Positions 50,077-64,000 of a stretch of 64,000 nucleotides of DNA are shown piece by piece (positions within the stretch are counted from its first letter, which is position 1; each line of letters starts with the position of its first letter). The notes below the pieces were generated by a model, which saw nothing but the letters and a program-made list of their open reading frames with translations, had not been told where the DNA came from and ran no database searches. A program made the position numbers and the translations under genes. The stretch comes from Rhytidiadelphus loreus (lineage: Eukaryota; Streptophyta; Bryopsida; Hypnales; Hylocomiaceae): positions 23,726,760-23,790,759 of the forward strand of contig OX344762.1 of NCBI GenBank assembly GCA_947034895.1, in the 5' to 3' direction.

Positions 50077-51526
50077 CATTTGGCTTGGGTGCATCCCAAC
50101 TCCCTGATAATAAAAAATAAATCATAGTATAAACTAAACTTGGTAAACTTCACTTCACTTAAATAGACTCAAATTCGAAAAATATCAAAAAATATGGCAT
50201 CCAGCAAGGATGGGGTGGCATGCCACATCAACACACCTAGACACCATTCAAAAAGTTTAAGAGTGTTTTTTTTTACATCAACTGAGACATCAATTGAGAT
50301 GTCTAGATGTTTTTTGCAATATCAACTAAGATGTCAAATTTGACAACTTTGTATAATTTTGAAAAATTACATATCCCATATAGTTTGTCATGCCTCCTAC
50401 AGCCCTACTTGTATAAATAGTATATCTTTTCATGTCTATTTACACACAATAATTGGCTTTTAAGTCATGTGACATAAATACCAAATATTGTGTATAGCGT
50501 ATTGTGTATAATGTATTGTGTATTTTATACAATGTACTATGTATTTTGTATGGACTATTTTTTATGGTGTATGTCAAAGTTGATGTTGCAAAATGTTTCA
50601 ATGTCAAAGCTGACATCTCAGAAAATGTATCAAAAGACATCTGAATAGATGTCGTCAAAAACAATATCAAATTTTTTGTTGACGTCTAAGTTGATGTTAC
50701 TCAAAACATCATTAATCTTCTCAGACAATGTCACGTCAGCATTTTTCATGTCCATGTCACTGAATTTCCATGTCAGATGCCATGTCAACATTTTTCATGT
50801 CCACGTCATTGAATTTTCATGTCATATACCACGTCATATGCCACATTAGCTTTTTTTTTCCAAACTACCTGCCCATCATCTTTTTTTTCCACCTTGGGTA
50901 GTTATTTTCTTCTAGACTACAGTAATTTCTACTAATTTATCCACGGTTAAAATGAACTAGGGATGCTGAAGTGGCAATGATTGTTTCCTCGGACAATCTT
51001 TGAAACATCATTATGTCTGCAGTCATGTCTTTAACGGCATAGTTGTTTTTACTAGCACCTAATGCTATGACCATAATTTTCCTCTATTTTCTACAACACC
51101 CACATAAACGTACACTTTCATTGCATCTGTCTAGTAAACATCTCAATGTTCATGTGGACATAGTATGTCTAGCCAAAGACATGCTACGTTTTGGGTTCGA
51201 CATCCAAAAAAACACAGTTTTCTTATAGTGTTTAATAGAAAAATAGCCTTGGGACTTTATGGATTAAAACAATTAGAGCCTTCATTTTGATGTTCTATGA
51301 ACTATTATGTGATTATATATAAATATTAATTTATGTATCTTATTTATATTAAATGTAAATTGTGTCACGAGGGAATAAAGGCTCAATTCATTGTAAGTCA
51401 AAGAGGGGGGATTTTGATGAACTAATAGAAGATATTACATATACAAGTTCATCAATTGCACTCATGTCTTCGAGGAAATGGATGTTGTTGAAGAAAATTT
51501 ACAAATAATGTTGCAAGGAATATAAG

Positions 51527-51836
51527 CATTAGATGTTTTTTTAACTTTTTTTTTCTTCCTTTGGAGGGTTGTGTGTTTCCAATCTAGGAACCAAACGAAA
51601 CTGGCCAAACTAGCCGAAATTGTAGTTCGTGAGCTGCGTTGACATGGCACAACGATGTCATGTCACTTTTTTAAAACAAAAGAAGATTAAACTTTGTTTT
51701 TCATTTTAAGAATTTAATTTAATTTAATTTTAAAAAATTGATTTTTTTTTTGACATCAGCATTCAATGAGGCCTGGGGGAACAAAGCTAGAAACAAGCTG
51801 GAAACGGCCCTCCAGCCCCCTCAGATCTCATCTAAT
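51527..51836. mobile_element. CATTA-ended MITE, copy e
   Basis: The left end starts CATTAGATG and includes CTTTGGAGGG and a GTTTCCAATCTAGG phrase. The right end reads CTCAGATCTCATCTAATG and has GCTGGAAACGGCCCTCC. The terminal nine bases are perfect inverted repeats and the rest is loose. End structure links it to copies d and f. Confidence 0.55.
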
Positions 51837-52326
51837 GTCAATACTTTCAATTATATACAATCACCTGACTCTTGTATATACTTTATATTTTTTCTAACAA
51901 GAAACAAGTGAATTGTGTTTTGGAGATCCAAACTTATAAGAATGATTTACAAAAATGAACAATCATCCATGAATCAAATCATAGTCATAATTTTGACTTG
52001 CATACATATTAGGCAAACATCATTTTCGATCTCTTATCTACATTTGGCATATTTCCAAGGTGAATAGCATATGCATGAAATTTCTAGAATTATTTCATTA
52101 TTTCAGTATATAAAGAGTATTCAAAAATGCTCATAATACTTCCAAATACACCATTAGAATTCAAAAGACATCAAAATTCACCACTAGTCATTCAATCCTT
52201 CAAAACTCTTAATTTCATGTGTAGTATTGTACAAAACCTAAAACCCCAATTTTGCATGATGACAAACTATATATTATCACAATACAAATATAATATACAT
52301 ATAGATGTAGGTTATAGATATGCATA
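51837..52326. other. AT-rich intergenic DNA
   Basis: No gene, RNA or structured repeat was recognised in this stretch. Confidence 0.45.
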
Positions 52327-52612
52327 CATTAGAAGAGATTTCGGGGTCCAGAGGGCCGTTTCAGGGCCGTTCCCGGCACTGTTCCCTCGCTAGTGAAAGA
52401 ATGCCACTGTCAGATTTAAAAAATAAAATAAAATTTTAAGTCCTTAGAATGAAAAACAAAGTTTTATTTTTTTTATTTTTTTCCGAAAAAATTGACCTGG
52501 TAGTCTCTCGGCCAAGTCAGCACAAGTAGAGAACAACGGTTTTCGGCGGTTCTCAAGGGGGTTTCGAGTTGGGAACTTGCAGCCCTCCCCGAGAGCCAAA
52601 ACACATGTAATG
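52327..52612. mobile_element. CATTA-ended MITE, copy f
   Basis: The left end CATTAGAAGAGATTTCGGGG with GTCCAGAGGGCC and GGCCGTTCCC is mirrored by the right end GGGAACTTGCAGCCCTCCCC, ending GTAATG. The interior is AT-rich with CTCGGCCAAGTCAGCAC. No ORF. Confidence 0.6.
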
Positions 52613-52864
52613 CATGCATATGTAGTTATGGATACAAATATAGATATGTATGGACAAACATACATTATCCTATATCTTTTGAATCCCTCAATTAGAACTT
52701 GTTTCTATGTATATATCCAATTATCCTTCAAAAATGATGAAAAACAAGGACCTTATAGGACATGGGACATATGCTCATGTTAACACTTTCACCCCAATGC
52801 CACCTTTTAATCTTCATGTGTATGACCTTTTGACATGGTCAACAAAGGTAAACTACGCCATTTC

Positions 52865-52983
52865 AAATCAAATGGGAGCAAACCCATTGTGGGCTAAATT
52901 ATGTTACTGTTGTACATTCAAGTTTTGAAATGTGCACCACTAACATAATTTAACCCACAATGGGCTTGCTCCCACTTGATCTA
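52865..52983. repeat. Hairpin with arms of about 42 bases
   Basis: The left arm (TCAAATGGGAGCAAACCCAT then TGTGGGCTAAATTATGTTA) pairs with the right arm (TAACATAATTTAACCCACAA then TGGGCTTGCTCCCACTTGA) with very few mismatches. The loop itself is partly palindromic (TGTACATTCAAG and AAATGTGCAC). It could be a fold-back MITE or a young inverted-repeat small-RNA locus. No flanking duplication was identified. Confidence 0.75.
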
Positions 52984-53382
52984 GAATAGGGCGACTTACC
53001 TTACTTGAAATTCAGCAAATGTGCAAACTTTTCTTGTTCGTGCAAGACTTGATCAATTTCCCTTGCTGACTGGAGATTTCAGAATTGCTGACTGAGCACC
53101 TCCGGCCCAGTCAGCAGAAGCGGCGATCTGGACCATTGGAGGAAATGGACGCCTCAAAAATCATCCGAGCTGGAGGTCGTGCCTTACTGGCCGGACCCGC
53201 CTGTCCTCGGCGATAGGGTGCTGGATGTGGATAGGGCGGCGAATCGCGCCCTTAGCCGTGGATTGCGAGCTCTCCATTCCCCTGTAGCGCTTTCGTTTCC
53301 GCTTTCTTATATTTGCAATTGTTGCTTCTCCTGCGAGCTTCATTGTCGTTGTATTTGCAGCAATTCGGACCCCTTTCCCACG

Positions 53383-57002
<3,620 letters not shown>

Positions 57003-58632
57003 GGAAAACATAACGAGGTTAGCAATAGAAATGTGGTTTTAGGACTGCTGAATATTTTTGCATGCATGATTCAACATCTTTGGAAACTGTGATTATTATT
57101 TTCTCCAGTGGCCATGTTGAACTAGCCAAATTATGGCGCAAGTGTAGGTCGCTCAACATCAATGGAAGTAGGAAGCGAACTAAGCTAGCAACAGGAGGTA
57201 GTAAGTGGAAGTAGAAAGGGGAACATGCCAGAATGGTTCGAAGATGCTTCAGAAAGGTCAATGTATGAAGCGGCTGGAGTGTGGTGTCTCAGATATGCAT
57301 CCTCCTGCTTGTTTTCACGAACCTTTTGGCATTCAAGAGAGGAATTGCTCTCAGTACAGTGGAATTCAATCAATATTACCGATCTTACCAATGTCCTTGT
57401 CCAAAGTAGAAACAAAGTCGACATTCAGGTGTCGAGGATTTAAAATATAGAGCACAAGATTACCTACTAGTGTCGGTGAATCTAACGCATAGTATGGAAG
57501 CCTATGATTGTCACAGGTACAGTATACCACCTCGGGACTCTATGATCTAGCCAACAACCAGCTACTTGATGAGATTCTCTGTCCCAGATATTTGTATTTC
57601 CATTTTTTAGTGTTTTTCCAATTTGAAATTAGTTTAGGGAACTTAATTTGTGTGAGATCCTCAATAAGTGTACATATCCCCTTGCACTAAAAGGTATCTG
57701 ACTCTTCAATGTGGGATGTCTGAAAAACTCAAATTCATTTCATAATTAAACAGCCCCTCGTTCATAAATGAACAATCCCTACTGATTTTTGTACGAGGGG
57801 ATTTATTTTGAGTCCCAACTGCCTCCATTTGTAGTTACAAAATTGGGATGTGCTTTGCCTTTGTCGACCTTTTCATAAATTGTGGTGCATAAATTGAACT
57901 CAATATAATTTCTACAATTTTCATTCAAAAAAGAAAATTGTAACACAATGGTGTGCACTACATTGCCTCAAGGTAACAGTTATTGTGATTCATGGTAAAT
58001 ATTACACCCTTGAATCAAAAGACATAAGATGTGAATTAGTTGCACTACGCATAAGGTGCGAATCAAGTTCAATTGCACAAGATTATCTCGGTGAATAGTA
58101 ACAAGATCCTAGTGGTCTAGAGCGTTCAGCACATCAAAAACCTTAGTCCCTATAATGCCAAAAAATGACCCCTAAAGATGATAGTATTAGTCCAAATAAC
58201 TCTGGTGTGATGAAGCAATTATTATCCTCTTGAGCAATATTGGAAAGAACCTTATAATATCTGCTGAGTACCTAGTACCTACTGAGTGCTGGAAACAAAG
58301 TTGAGGTACACGCGCTCAACTTTCAGCATTTCATTTCGTGCCATTACATTTCAAAAAAGTTGATCACTTGCAAAAGCTAATCAAACAACCTAGCTCTCCT
58401 CTAAAATCTGCACATTACCCTGAGGGTATTGAAAATGACTCCGCACAGCAGGGGCATGAGGGTTACTTTGAACCACACAAGCAGAGTATGCGCCCTAAAC
58501 TAAGCAATTTCCTGACCAGGCGATAACCTGAATCAGAGAGTGTACGTGTCCCAGCATTGCACACGATGCGAGTTTGTTGCGCTTTCGCATGCCAGGCAGC
58601 AATTTACTAATAGACAGGACGCTACAGCCTTC
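57003..58632. other. Convergent 3' flanks of coproporphyrinogen oxidase and SmD3
   Basis: This 1.6 kb lies between two converging genes. It includes probable 3' UTRs and no recognisable further gene; frames at 57205-57450 are short and lack motifs. Confidence 0.5.
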
Positions 58633-60260
58633 TTATCTTCTCATAGGAGGCGCAGCTCCCCGGCCCCCCATAGGAGCAGGTACAGATCCTCTGGCTGCTG
58701 AACGGGCCTGTGAACACCAAGCAACAAGTAAGAAATCACATGCTTATCTGGTAATCGCAAGCTTCAAGCCACTGTTGCACACTAGACCATACGTATCATG
58801 GTCACTACAACACAAGAAATATGACAAGACCACCAAATATGTCAAACAAAAAAACGGCATAAGCACTTTTATACGGACAACTACACAATGTCAAGCTCAC
58901 TGACCTTAGCCTGCATGGCAGATGCACGACCACGACCAACGCCCACACCCGAGGACCCCTTGCCCTGCACAACAGAGAGAGTGATGTCATTCATCTTATC
59001 CTTCCTTTTCTGGCTGACAGATTCTACTAACAGATTCTATTAGAATGTTATGCTGCAGAGCCGAAAAACTCCAGGATGCAAAGTCTTCACATGCAAAACA
59101 CGCAGTGCTGAAGACCCTTCACAAACACACCAAATAAACATACCTTAATCTTGGCATCCAGGCGCTTGAACATAGGAGCATTCTTAAGCATGTCCGGGAT
59201 GATCATATATCTGCAACACAAACATCGCCAACGTCATGAGTTCGACATTGTACACTTTCCAACATATTGAGGAATTGGCTGTCCATTGCAAAAGGATCAA
59301 ATACTCACATCATCTCCCGACTCACCTATTTGTAATGGTTTCATAGGCAGAAAAACAGCTAATAATATACCAGTGCGCCAATGGAATGGTGCTCAATGAC
59401 ACTGGATATATACTACGTGATAGCCCGAGCTTACAGACGAAAGTTAAAATAACTGAAAGAGAGTAGAGTGAGACACACCTAACTTTGCTTCCTCGAATGA
59501 AAACATGTTCAAGTTGAGAGACCTTGCCATCCTGCACACCAGAAAACACAATACGTCAATAAAAATATCACTTTGCGAAGCCATTGCCCTTAATGATATT
59601 AAATTAATGAAGTTCGCAAATAACAAGAACATAGTCAGGTAAGAGATTAAACTAGCGTGAGACTATCAAACCAATTAAACGTGCACACAAACTAAACCAT
59701 GACGGCAGCAGAACCAAGTCCAGAAGCATTCGGTTCCGTTAGCCGAAGTGAAGTTACTCCACCCTTATAAGATGCTTCTCAACGACGTGCATTCCAGAAA
59801 ACACTTTCCAATAGCAAACCCTAAAACGCTGCTCACGCGCACATTAACATGCCACCGGAGACAATAATCCTCAACAAAGCTTCCACACAGTGCCCCTCAA
59901 ATCTAGAAATCCGTTCTCGAGCACAATGAAAACGCGGAATAAACTGGCTATTCGCAATGCATGCCAGAAATGACCTTCGAGATTTCGTTCCCAACACAGA
60001 CGATTCTGAAGTTCCTACTCCGCCTTCAAAAACCCTAACCCGTCTCCGTGTCCACCCTAAACCCACAACCCCCATTGTATCAAGATTATAAAAGAACTCA
60101 CCTTCGCAGTGTAAGTGATGGATTCGAGTTGCGAGTTCCAATTATCCTCGCACTCAATCAACGAGCCGCGATAAACCTCACCGCTCTTCAGCTCCACAGT
60201 CACAATGTGACCCTCCGCCTCATGCAGCAGCTTCACCGGGATGCCTAAACTCTTACTCAT
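58633..60260 (-). CDS. SmD3: Small nuclear ribonucleoprotein SmD3, five exons
   Basis: Minus-strand exons 60260..60102, 59531..59479, 59210..59144, 58964..58905 and 58707..58633 join in frame to 137 aa. SmD3 is one of seven Sm proteins forming the ring on spliceosomal U snRNAs. Sm motif 1 spans about residues 10-45 ([33 protein letters not shown]) and Sm motif 2 is [15 protein letters not shown], split by intron 2. The C-terminal tail is GR-rich ([25 protein letters not shown]), the usual site of arginine methylation. All splice junctions are GT-AG. The start [12 protein letters not shown] is the universal one for the family. Confidence 0.97.
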
Positions 60261-60575
60261 CTTGACCGCGGCCTCGCCTTGTCCTTTCTCCTACCTTGGC
60301 CTCGACGCCAATCCTGCTTCTCAAATGACAATCCACTCTTCGAATGATCACGAAAAGAGCGGGCCCAAACTACAATTTCACGGAGGGAGCGCAAAACCTT
60401 AGAAACCAAGAGATGGAGAAGAAGCGAAGAAGAAAACAAGCGAACGAAACCCTATATGGATGAAAAAAGTAAGCTTCGTTCATCCTCTACTTCAGAGAAA
60501 GGGAGCTTCGTGCCGAAGCCTGATGCTGGTTTGAAAGGATTGCTGATTGCAAGCTTGTCAGTTGTTGACGAAGTC
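60261..60575. promoter_or_regulatory. Short divergent promoter between SmD3 and the oxygenase gene
   Basis: The two start codons are head to head, 316 bases apart if the oxygenase starts at 60577 or 415 if at 60676. A telo-box (AAACCCTA) lies at 60447..60454, an element common in promoters of plant growth and translation genes; more AAACCCTAA-type words occur in SmD3 intron 1 (for example near 59817 and 60030). No clear TATA box was seen. Co-regulation is inferred. Confidence 0.6.
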
Positions 60576-60675
60576 GATGCGTCCATTGACAGTGAGCTTC
60601 ACGTCTTTGCCAAACTTTTCTGCAAGGTGTAATCTCGATGTTTTTGTGAAGCGAAGCCACGTTTTTACTGTCAAA

Positions 60676-61350
60676 ATGGTTGGCGCTGCAGGGAAATCGA
60701 GTAGTGTTAAGGCGAAGAAGCCGAGCAAGAAGAATCCCTCGACACAGGAACTCCTGGCATGGCCGACGGTCTCTCGCAAATCCTCCCTCCGACGCGATCT
60801 TCTCCACTCAACAAACCTCTTCACAGTAGCAAATTTTTTAAACCCTAAAGAGTGTCAGGCATTCGTCCGGTGCGTGGAGGCTCGGGGACTCGAACACCAA
60901 GGCAGCGGAGGTCCCGCCAAGGGCGAGGCCTTCCGTGACAACGACCGATTAGCGGATCACAACGTGGAGCTCGCGGACATGCTGTGGCACGCTGGATTGC
61001 GGGAGTTTTTTCAAGACATAGCTCTGGGGAGCAGAGTTGCGGTGGGATTAAACCCTAATATTCGTCTTTATAGGTATGGCCAGGGGCAGCGATTCGGCCC
61101 GCACTATGATGAGAGCGTGGACATGGATGGAGGTGGTGAGACGGAATTCACGTTGCTGGTGTACTTGACGGGGGATTTGAGTGGCGGGGAGACGGTTTTT
61201 TACGACAGGAGGAAGGTGGTCGCGGAGGTTGCGCCCGTGGCAGGGATGGCACTCTTTCATGTTCACGGCGCGCGATGTTTGTTGCATGAAGCGAAATCGG
61301 TCTTGAAAGGGGTCAAGTATGTGTTGCGCTCGGATGTAGTATTCGCATGA
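60676..61350 (+). CDS. 2-oxoglutarate/Fe(II)-dependent oxygenase, prolyl 4-hydroxylase-like, single exon
   Basis: An intronless frame encodes 224 aa from the ATG at 60676 (good context AAAATGG). The frame is open further up, and an in-frame ATG at 60577 would add a Ser/Arg-rich leader of 33 residues that could be an organelle-targeting peptide; the choice is unsettled. The fold marks are RLYRYGQGQRFGPHYDES, giving the metal ligands His143 and Asp145, LVYLTGDLSGGETVFY as the central strands, the distal His204 in CLLHEAKSVL, and the 2OG-binding basic residue Lys214 (KYVLRSDV). All catalytic residues are present. The N-terminus is lysine-rich (KAKKPSKKN), compatible with nuclear localisation if the shorter form is right. 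The substrate is unknown; protein or small-molecule hydroxylation are both possible. Confidence 0.88.
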   Translation: MVGAAGKSSSVKAKKPSKKNPSTQELLAWPTVSRKSSLRRDLLHSTNLFTVANFLNPKECQAFVRCVEARGLEHQGSGGPAKGEAFRDNDRLADHNVELADMLWHAGLREFFQDIALGSRVAVGLNPNIRLYRYGQGQRFGPHYDESVDMDGGGETEFTLLVYLTGDLSGGETVFYDRRKVVAEVAPVAGMALFHVHGARCLLHEAKSVLKGVKYVLRSDVVFA

Positions 61351-63274
61351 AGATCAGAATTCCTTGAGTATTCGCAGGAGGATCATAAATCTTGTAGGTA
61401 TTCACATGAGGATCTGTGAATTTCTGGTGAAGATCGACGTCAAATTCTTGTTCTTTGGATGTTCCATCAATGCTACCTGCTACCTGCTGTCTCATTGATC
61501 TCGGCCTCTTTATGAGCCTGCAATGGAATGACAGCACGGGACTTGGTTTGCCGTCCGTTGAAATAGCAGATACCATTTTCTGTAGGTTGTGTCTTCATAC
61601 AACAAGCTAGTATTGCAGTAGAATCGGAATTCTTTGAAATTGGATACAGCTGGTCTGAGTTATAGAACGTCGAAGCTTGTCCCAAATTGTGTAAAGTCCT
61701 TGCAATGACAGTACTAGATCTGGCTGCAATTTTTTGTAACTTTATGCTTTATTAACCTCTAAAGCAGCAAGAGGCCCAAATTGGGCCTCATGTGTTGAGC
61801 AGCTTTGAGTAGGTGATATGGGAACTTTGGGGGGGCCAATTTCAATTATTTTATTGGCCACGCGTGCAATGTTTTTCACTGATTCTGGTGATATAAAAGT
61901 TGGCCCCTCAAATGTGATCAATCGAGTTGGTCATTTTATATTTATGTATCCTTTAGGATTATATAGGACATTCTGGTCATAGATTTGTCATTCTGCAAGA
62001 AATTTGTAATGTGGTTCTTAATCACCATACCACGTACACATTCAATATTATGTTTGGAAGGCACTCTCGATGTGAAGCGTCCTTTTAACAGCATATTTCT
62101 CACTTATCCTTGGTGTGTCCCTATGTTGTTTTGTTTACTCCGAATGGGCTAGCAGTGTGCACATTGACAGCCTTCAATCATTTTTCTGTCCAATTTTGAT
62201 CTGGGTTTCTATAGGAAATTAGAATGTATTTGGGTAAACATTGTCGGTGCATTGTATTGGTCTGGTTTTTATGGCTCTTGTCGATGCACGTTGAAGTTGT
62301 GAGTGTTGCAGTTTATATTCTTTTGCAAATATGTTGAACGGTTCAAAAAACATCCACTAGAGGTTACAGACATGGATGACAAGGGAAGGACTTCCTTGCC
62401 ATCTCATATATGGTATCAGGCTTGTGTTACAGACAGGTGCAAGTTTCTGTCTACTGTGAATACCTTATTGTGGATTTCTACATAGCTAGAGTAAAATCTA
62501 CATTTACATACTTATGTTTACGTGTGTATGTAGTGAAAAGGGCTCTACCGTCCTCAGAAAAACTTTATGCACGAAAGGGCAGTGGTGTAAAGAAGCTGAT
62601 TATTGAGACCAGTAGACCACCGTAACTGACTTGAACGCTTCTTCATTTTACGCTACGTCATTCTAATAGTCCAGAATTTCCCAAGGATTCAAATATTGCC
62701 GATACGTTGAATAATTCGCCTCTGAAGTGAAAGAAACCTCTTGAGAATATGCGTGTGGGATCTGGCAATTGAATTTTCAACCCACTCGATCATTTCTATC
62801 GGACATAGTAACGTCTGTCTTTGACCATTTCATGTGTTTTCTGGAAGTAAATCTCTGGAAACCTTCGTTTAGAAACCCCTCAATAGTACTCAATACCCTC
62901 ACTGATCATAAGTGGCTATTTGAAATCAATTCCTACTCTATACTTGGTTCTGTTCCTCTTGTGGTTTAGCTTTTGTGGCACCTCTATTTGATTCACCAAT
63001 TTCACACTTCTTTGAGCTCCTTCCTGATTAAGTGCAAGTTGTTTCCCAAGTGAGATTCAGAAGGGCTCAGTAGTTGGATACCAAGTCTACATATGAAGGA
63101 AAACTGCCTTGATGTTGGTGATGGCGGTGTTGCAGAAATGTGATCGTCCTGGACATGCTTAAGAATTCCCCTGGCTACGTACAAGCGTCTGGATGCAAAT
63201 ATTAAGGTATCGACTCTTTATCCTTTTGAAAATTTCTGAAGGACTGCAGCATCCTTGAGCTTTGCCACCATAAA
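61351..63274. other. 3' flank of the oxygenase and intergenic DNA
   Basis: No recognisable gene lies here. Frames at 62303-62625 and 62769-62969 are short and lack motifs. Part of 61351-61750 is likely 3' UTR. Confidence 0.45.
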
Positions 63275-63601
63275 TTGACACAATCCTGGTGCCAAAAGTT
63301 GCAAAGTATATGTTCTCAAAGGTCTAATTTCAAGCCACAAACTAGGACAGGTAGGGATTTATGTTTCAGGCCACACGTCCTAAAACGTGCCAATACCGCC
63401 AATTTAACGAATTTGACTTTCCATGCCACTGACTGTAATAGTAAAGATCCGCTTACAGAATTTTCTCGGCCATACATGCAAGGAATACCAGATGCTTGCG
63501 GTCACCCAGGTTTCTCTTGTATCGTAGCTAGCGAGTATGAGACTTGGCCAAGTAAGCAAATTGGCCGAGTCGAAGCTTGCGATTACCAGATAAGCATGTG
63601 A
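63275..63601 (+). other. Possible partial exon with a Cys-rich CGHPGF motif
   Basis: A 108-codon frame (non-ATG first codon) contains NLTNLTFHATDC and PDACGHPGFSC. CGHPGF-type text is common in the extracellular GUB_WAK domain of wall-associated receptor kinases. The frame ends at a donor-like GTGAGTTC (63599). The rest of the domain and any kinase are not visible before the window ends. This is a weak suggestion, not a gene call. Confidence 0.25.
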
Positions 63602-63609
63602 GTTCTTCG

Positions 63610-64000
63610 ACTGCTACTAACATTCATTCGGCTCTTGTATAAACACTTTCTTATGACGGTTTTCCGAGGCTCTTTGTACCGACGGCTATCACACCGACAG
63701 TTTCGTGACATATTGTTTCCAACATTATCTTCAATCTTGCTCATTTGTTGCCGCTTGTGGTCTCGTTAATTCGATCAGCATCCGGAGTCACTGTAATCAA
63801 GTGCGAATTCGTTCAAGTTGACAGATATTCGCATCACACATCACGTCCATGTGAAGTTATTCTATGTTAATGTAATCAATCCAATGAATTGCCTGGCGGG
63901 TAGGTAGTTCCTGACTTCTGAGATATGTGACTTCTTAGTCCAAGTATGATTGAAATTTGTGTCCAACCATCTTGCGGTTGTCCCCACCCCACCCAACCCA
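63610..64000. other. Right edge of window, no gene seen
   Basis: The sequence has balanced composition, suggesting a gene-proximal region, but no exon can be identified. Confidence 0.4.

Larger units (their letters stand above)
46771..51230. mobile_element. CACTA-type element 2, 4.46 kb, with nested insertions and TTT target duplication
   Basis: The left end CACTATAAGAAAACTGTGTT is perfectly inverted at the right end (ending CAGTTTTCTTATAGTG) for at least 24 bases. TTT flanks both sides (46768-46770 and 51231-51233), matching the 3-base duplication of CACTA (En/Spm) elements. The first 600 bases hold a tandem array of GACGTCTAGACGTTTT words (47165..47350) and the last kilobase has further ACGTC-containing repeats, typical subterminal repeats. 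No transposase frame is visible. Inside lie a TA-flanked element (48509..49429) and a second CACTA-like left end (CACTGTAAGAAACCC, 49629). Confidence 0.85.

Noticed and set aside
53179..53382. N-terminal extension of coproporphyrinogen oxidase before 53383
   Set aside because: The frame is open upstream, but the first good ATG context (ACGATGGC) at 53383 yields a typical Ala-rich transit peptide.

Overview
The window looks like nuclear DNA of a land plant, probably a non-seed plant such as a moss, liverwort or lycophyte, though the exact lineage cannot be fixed by eye. The reasons are multi-exon genes with GT-AG introns, plant-type laccases, a chloroplast-type coproporphyrinogen III oxidase with a transit peptide, SmD3 and an HCNGP/SAP30BP homologue. 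GC-rich coding islands sit in long, very AT-rich stretches full of small transposon remnants. There are no bacterial operons, CRISPR arrays or phage genes.

Layout. (1) 1-4.7 kb: repeats, including a roughly 1.1 kb terminal-inverted-repeat element that carries a nested MITE. (2) 4.7-9.4 kb: laccase copy A, six exons, with a conserved promoter and leader. (3) 9.4-26.9 kb: AT-rich transposon-dominated DNA with two CACTA-type non-autonomous elements, a kinase gene fragment, CATTA-ended MITEs and minisatellites. (4) 27.0-31.9 kb: telomere-like repeat, a decayed HCNGP gene fragment, then laccase copy B in the same orientation with the same exon structure. (5) 31.9-39.1 kb: tandem duplications and MITEs. 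(6) 39.1-41.5 kb: intact HCNGP/SAP30BP-like gene on the minus strand. (7) 41.5-53.2 kb: AT-rich DNA dominated by a 4.46 kb CACTA-type element with other elements nested in it. (8) 53.3-61.4 kb: a dense housekeeping cluster: coproporphyrinogen III oxidase (+), SmD3 (-) and a single-exon 2OG-Fe(II) oxygenase (+). SmD3 and the oxygenase are divergent and share a short promoter. (9) 61.4-64 kb: no convincing gene, possibly the start of one at the right edge.

Function. The two laccases are tandem duplicates (557 and 560 aa, exon lengths nearly identical) and should be secreted multicopper oxidases acting on phenolics in the cell wall. The other genes are unrelated housekeeping functions: chlorophyll/haem synthesis, splicing, nuclear regulation and a hydroxylase. 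The most notable observations are the dispersed partial copy of the HCNGP gene fused to telomere-like sequence upstream of laccase B, the conserved noncoding leader blocks of the two laccases, and a related set of CACTA elements in which one palindromic core has been split by nested insertions.
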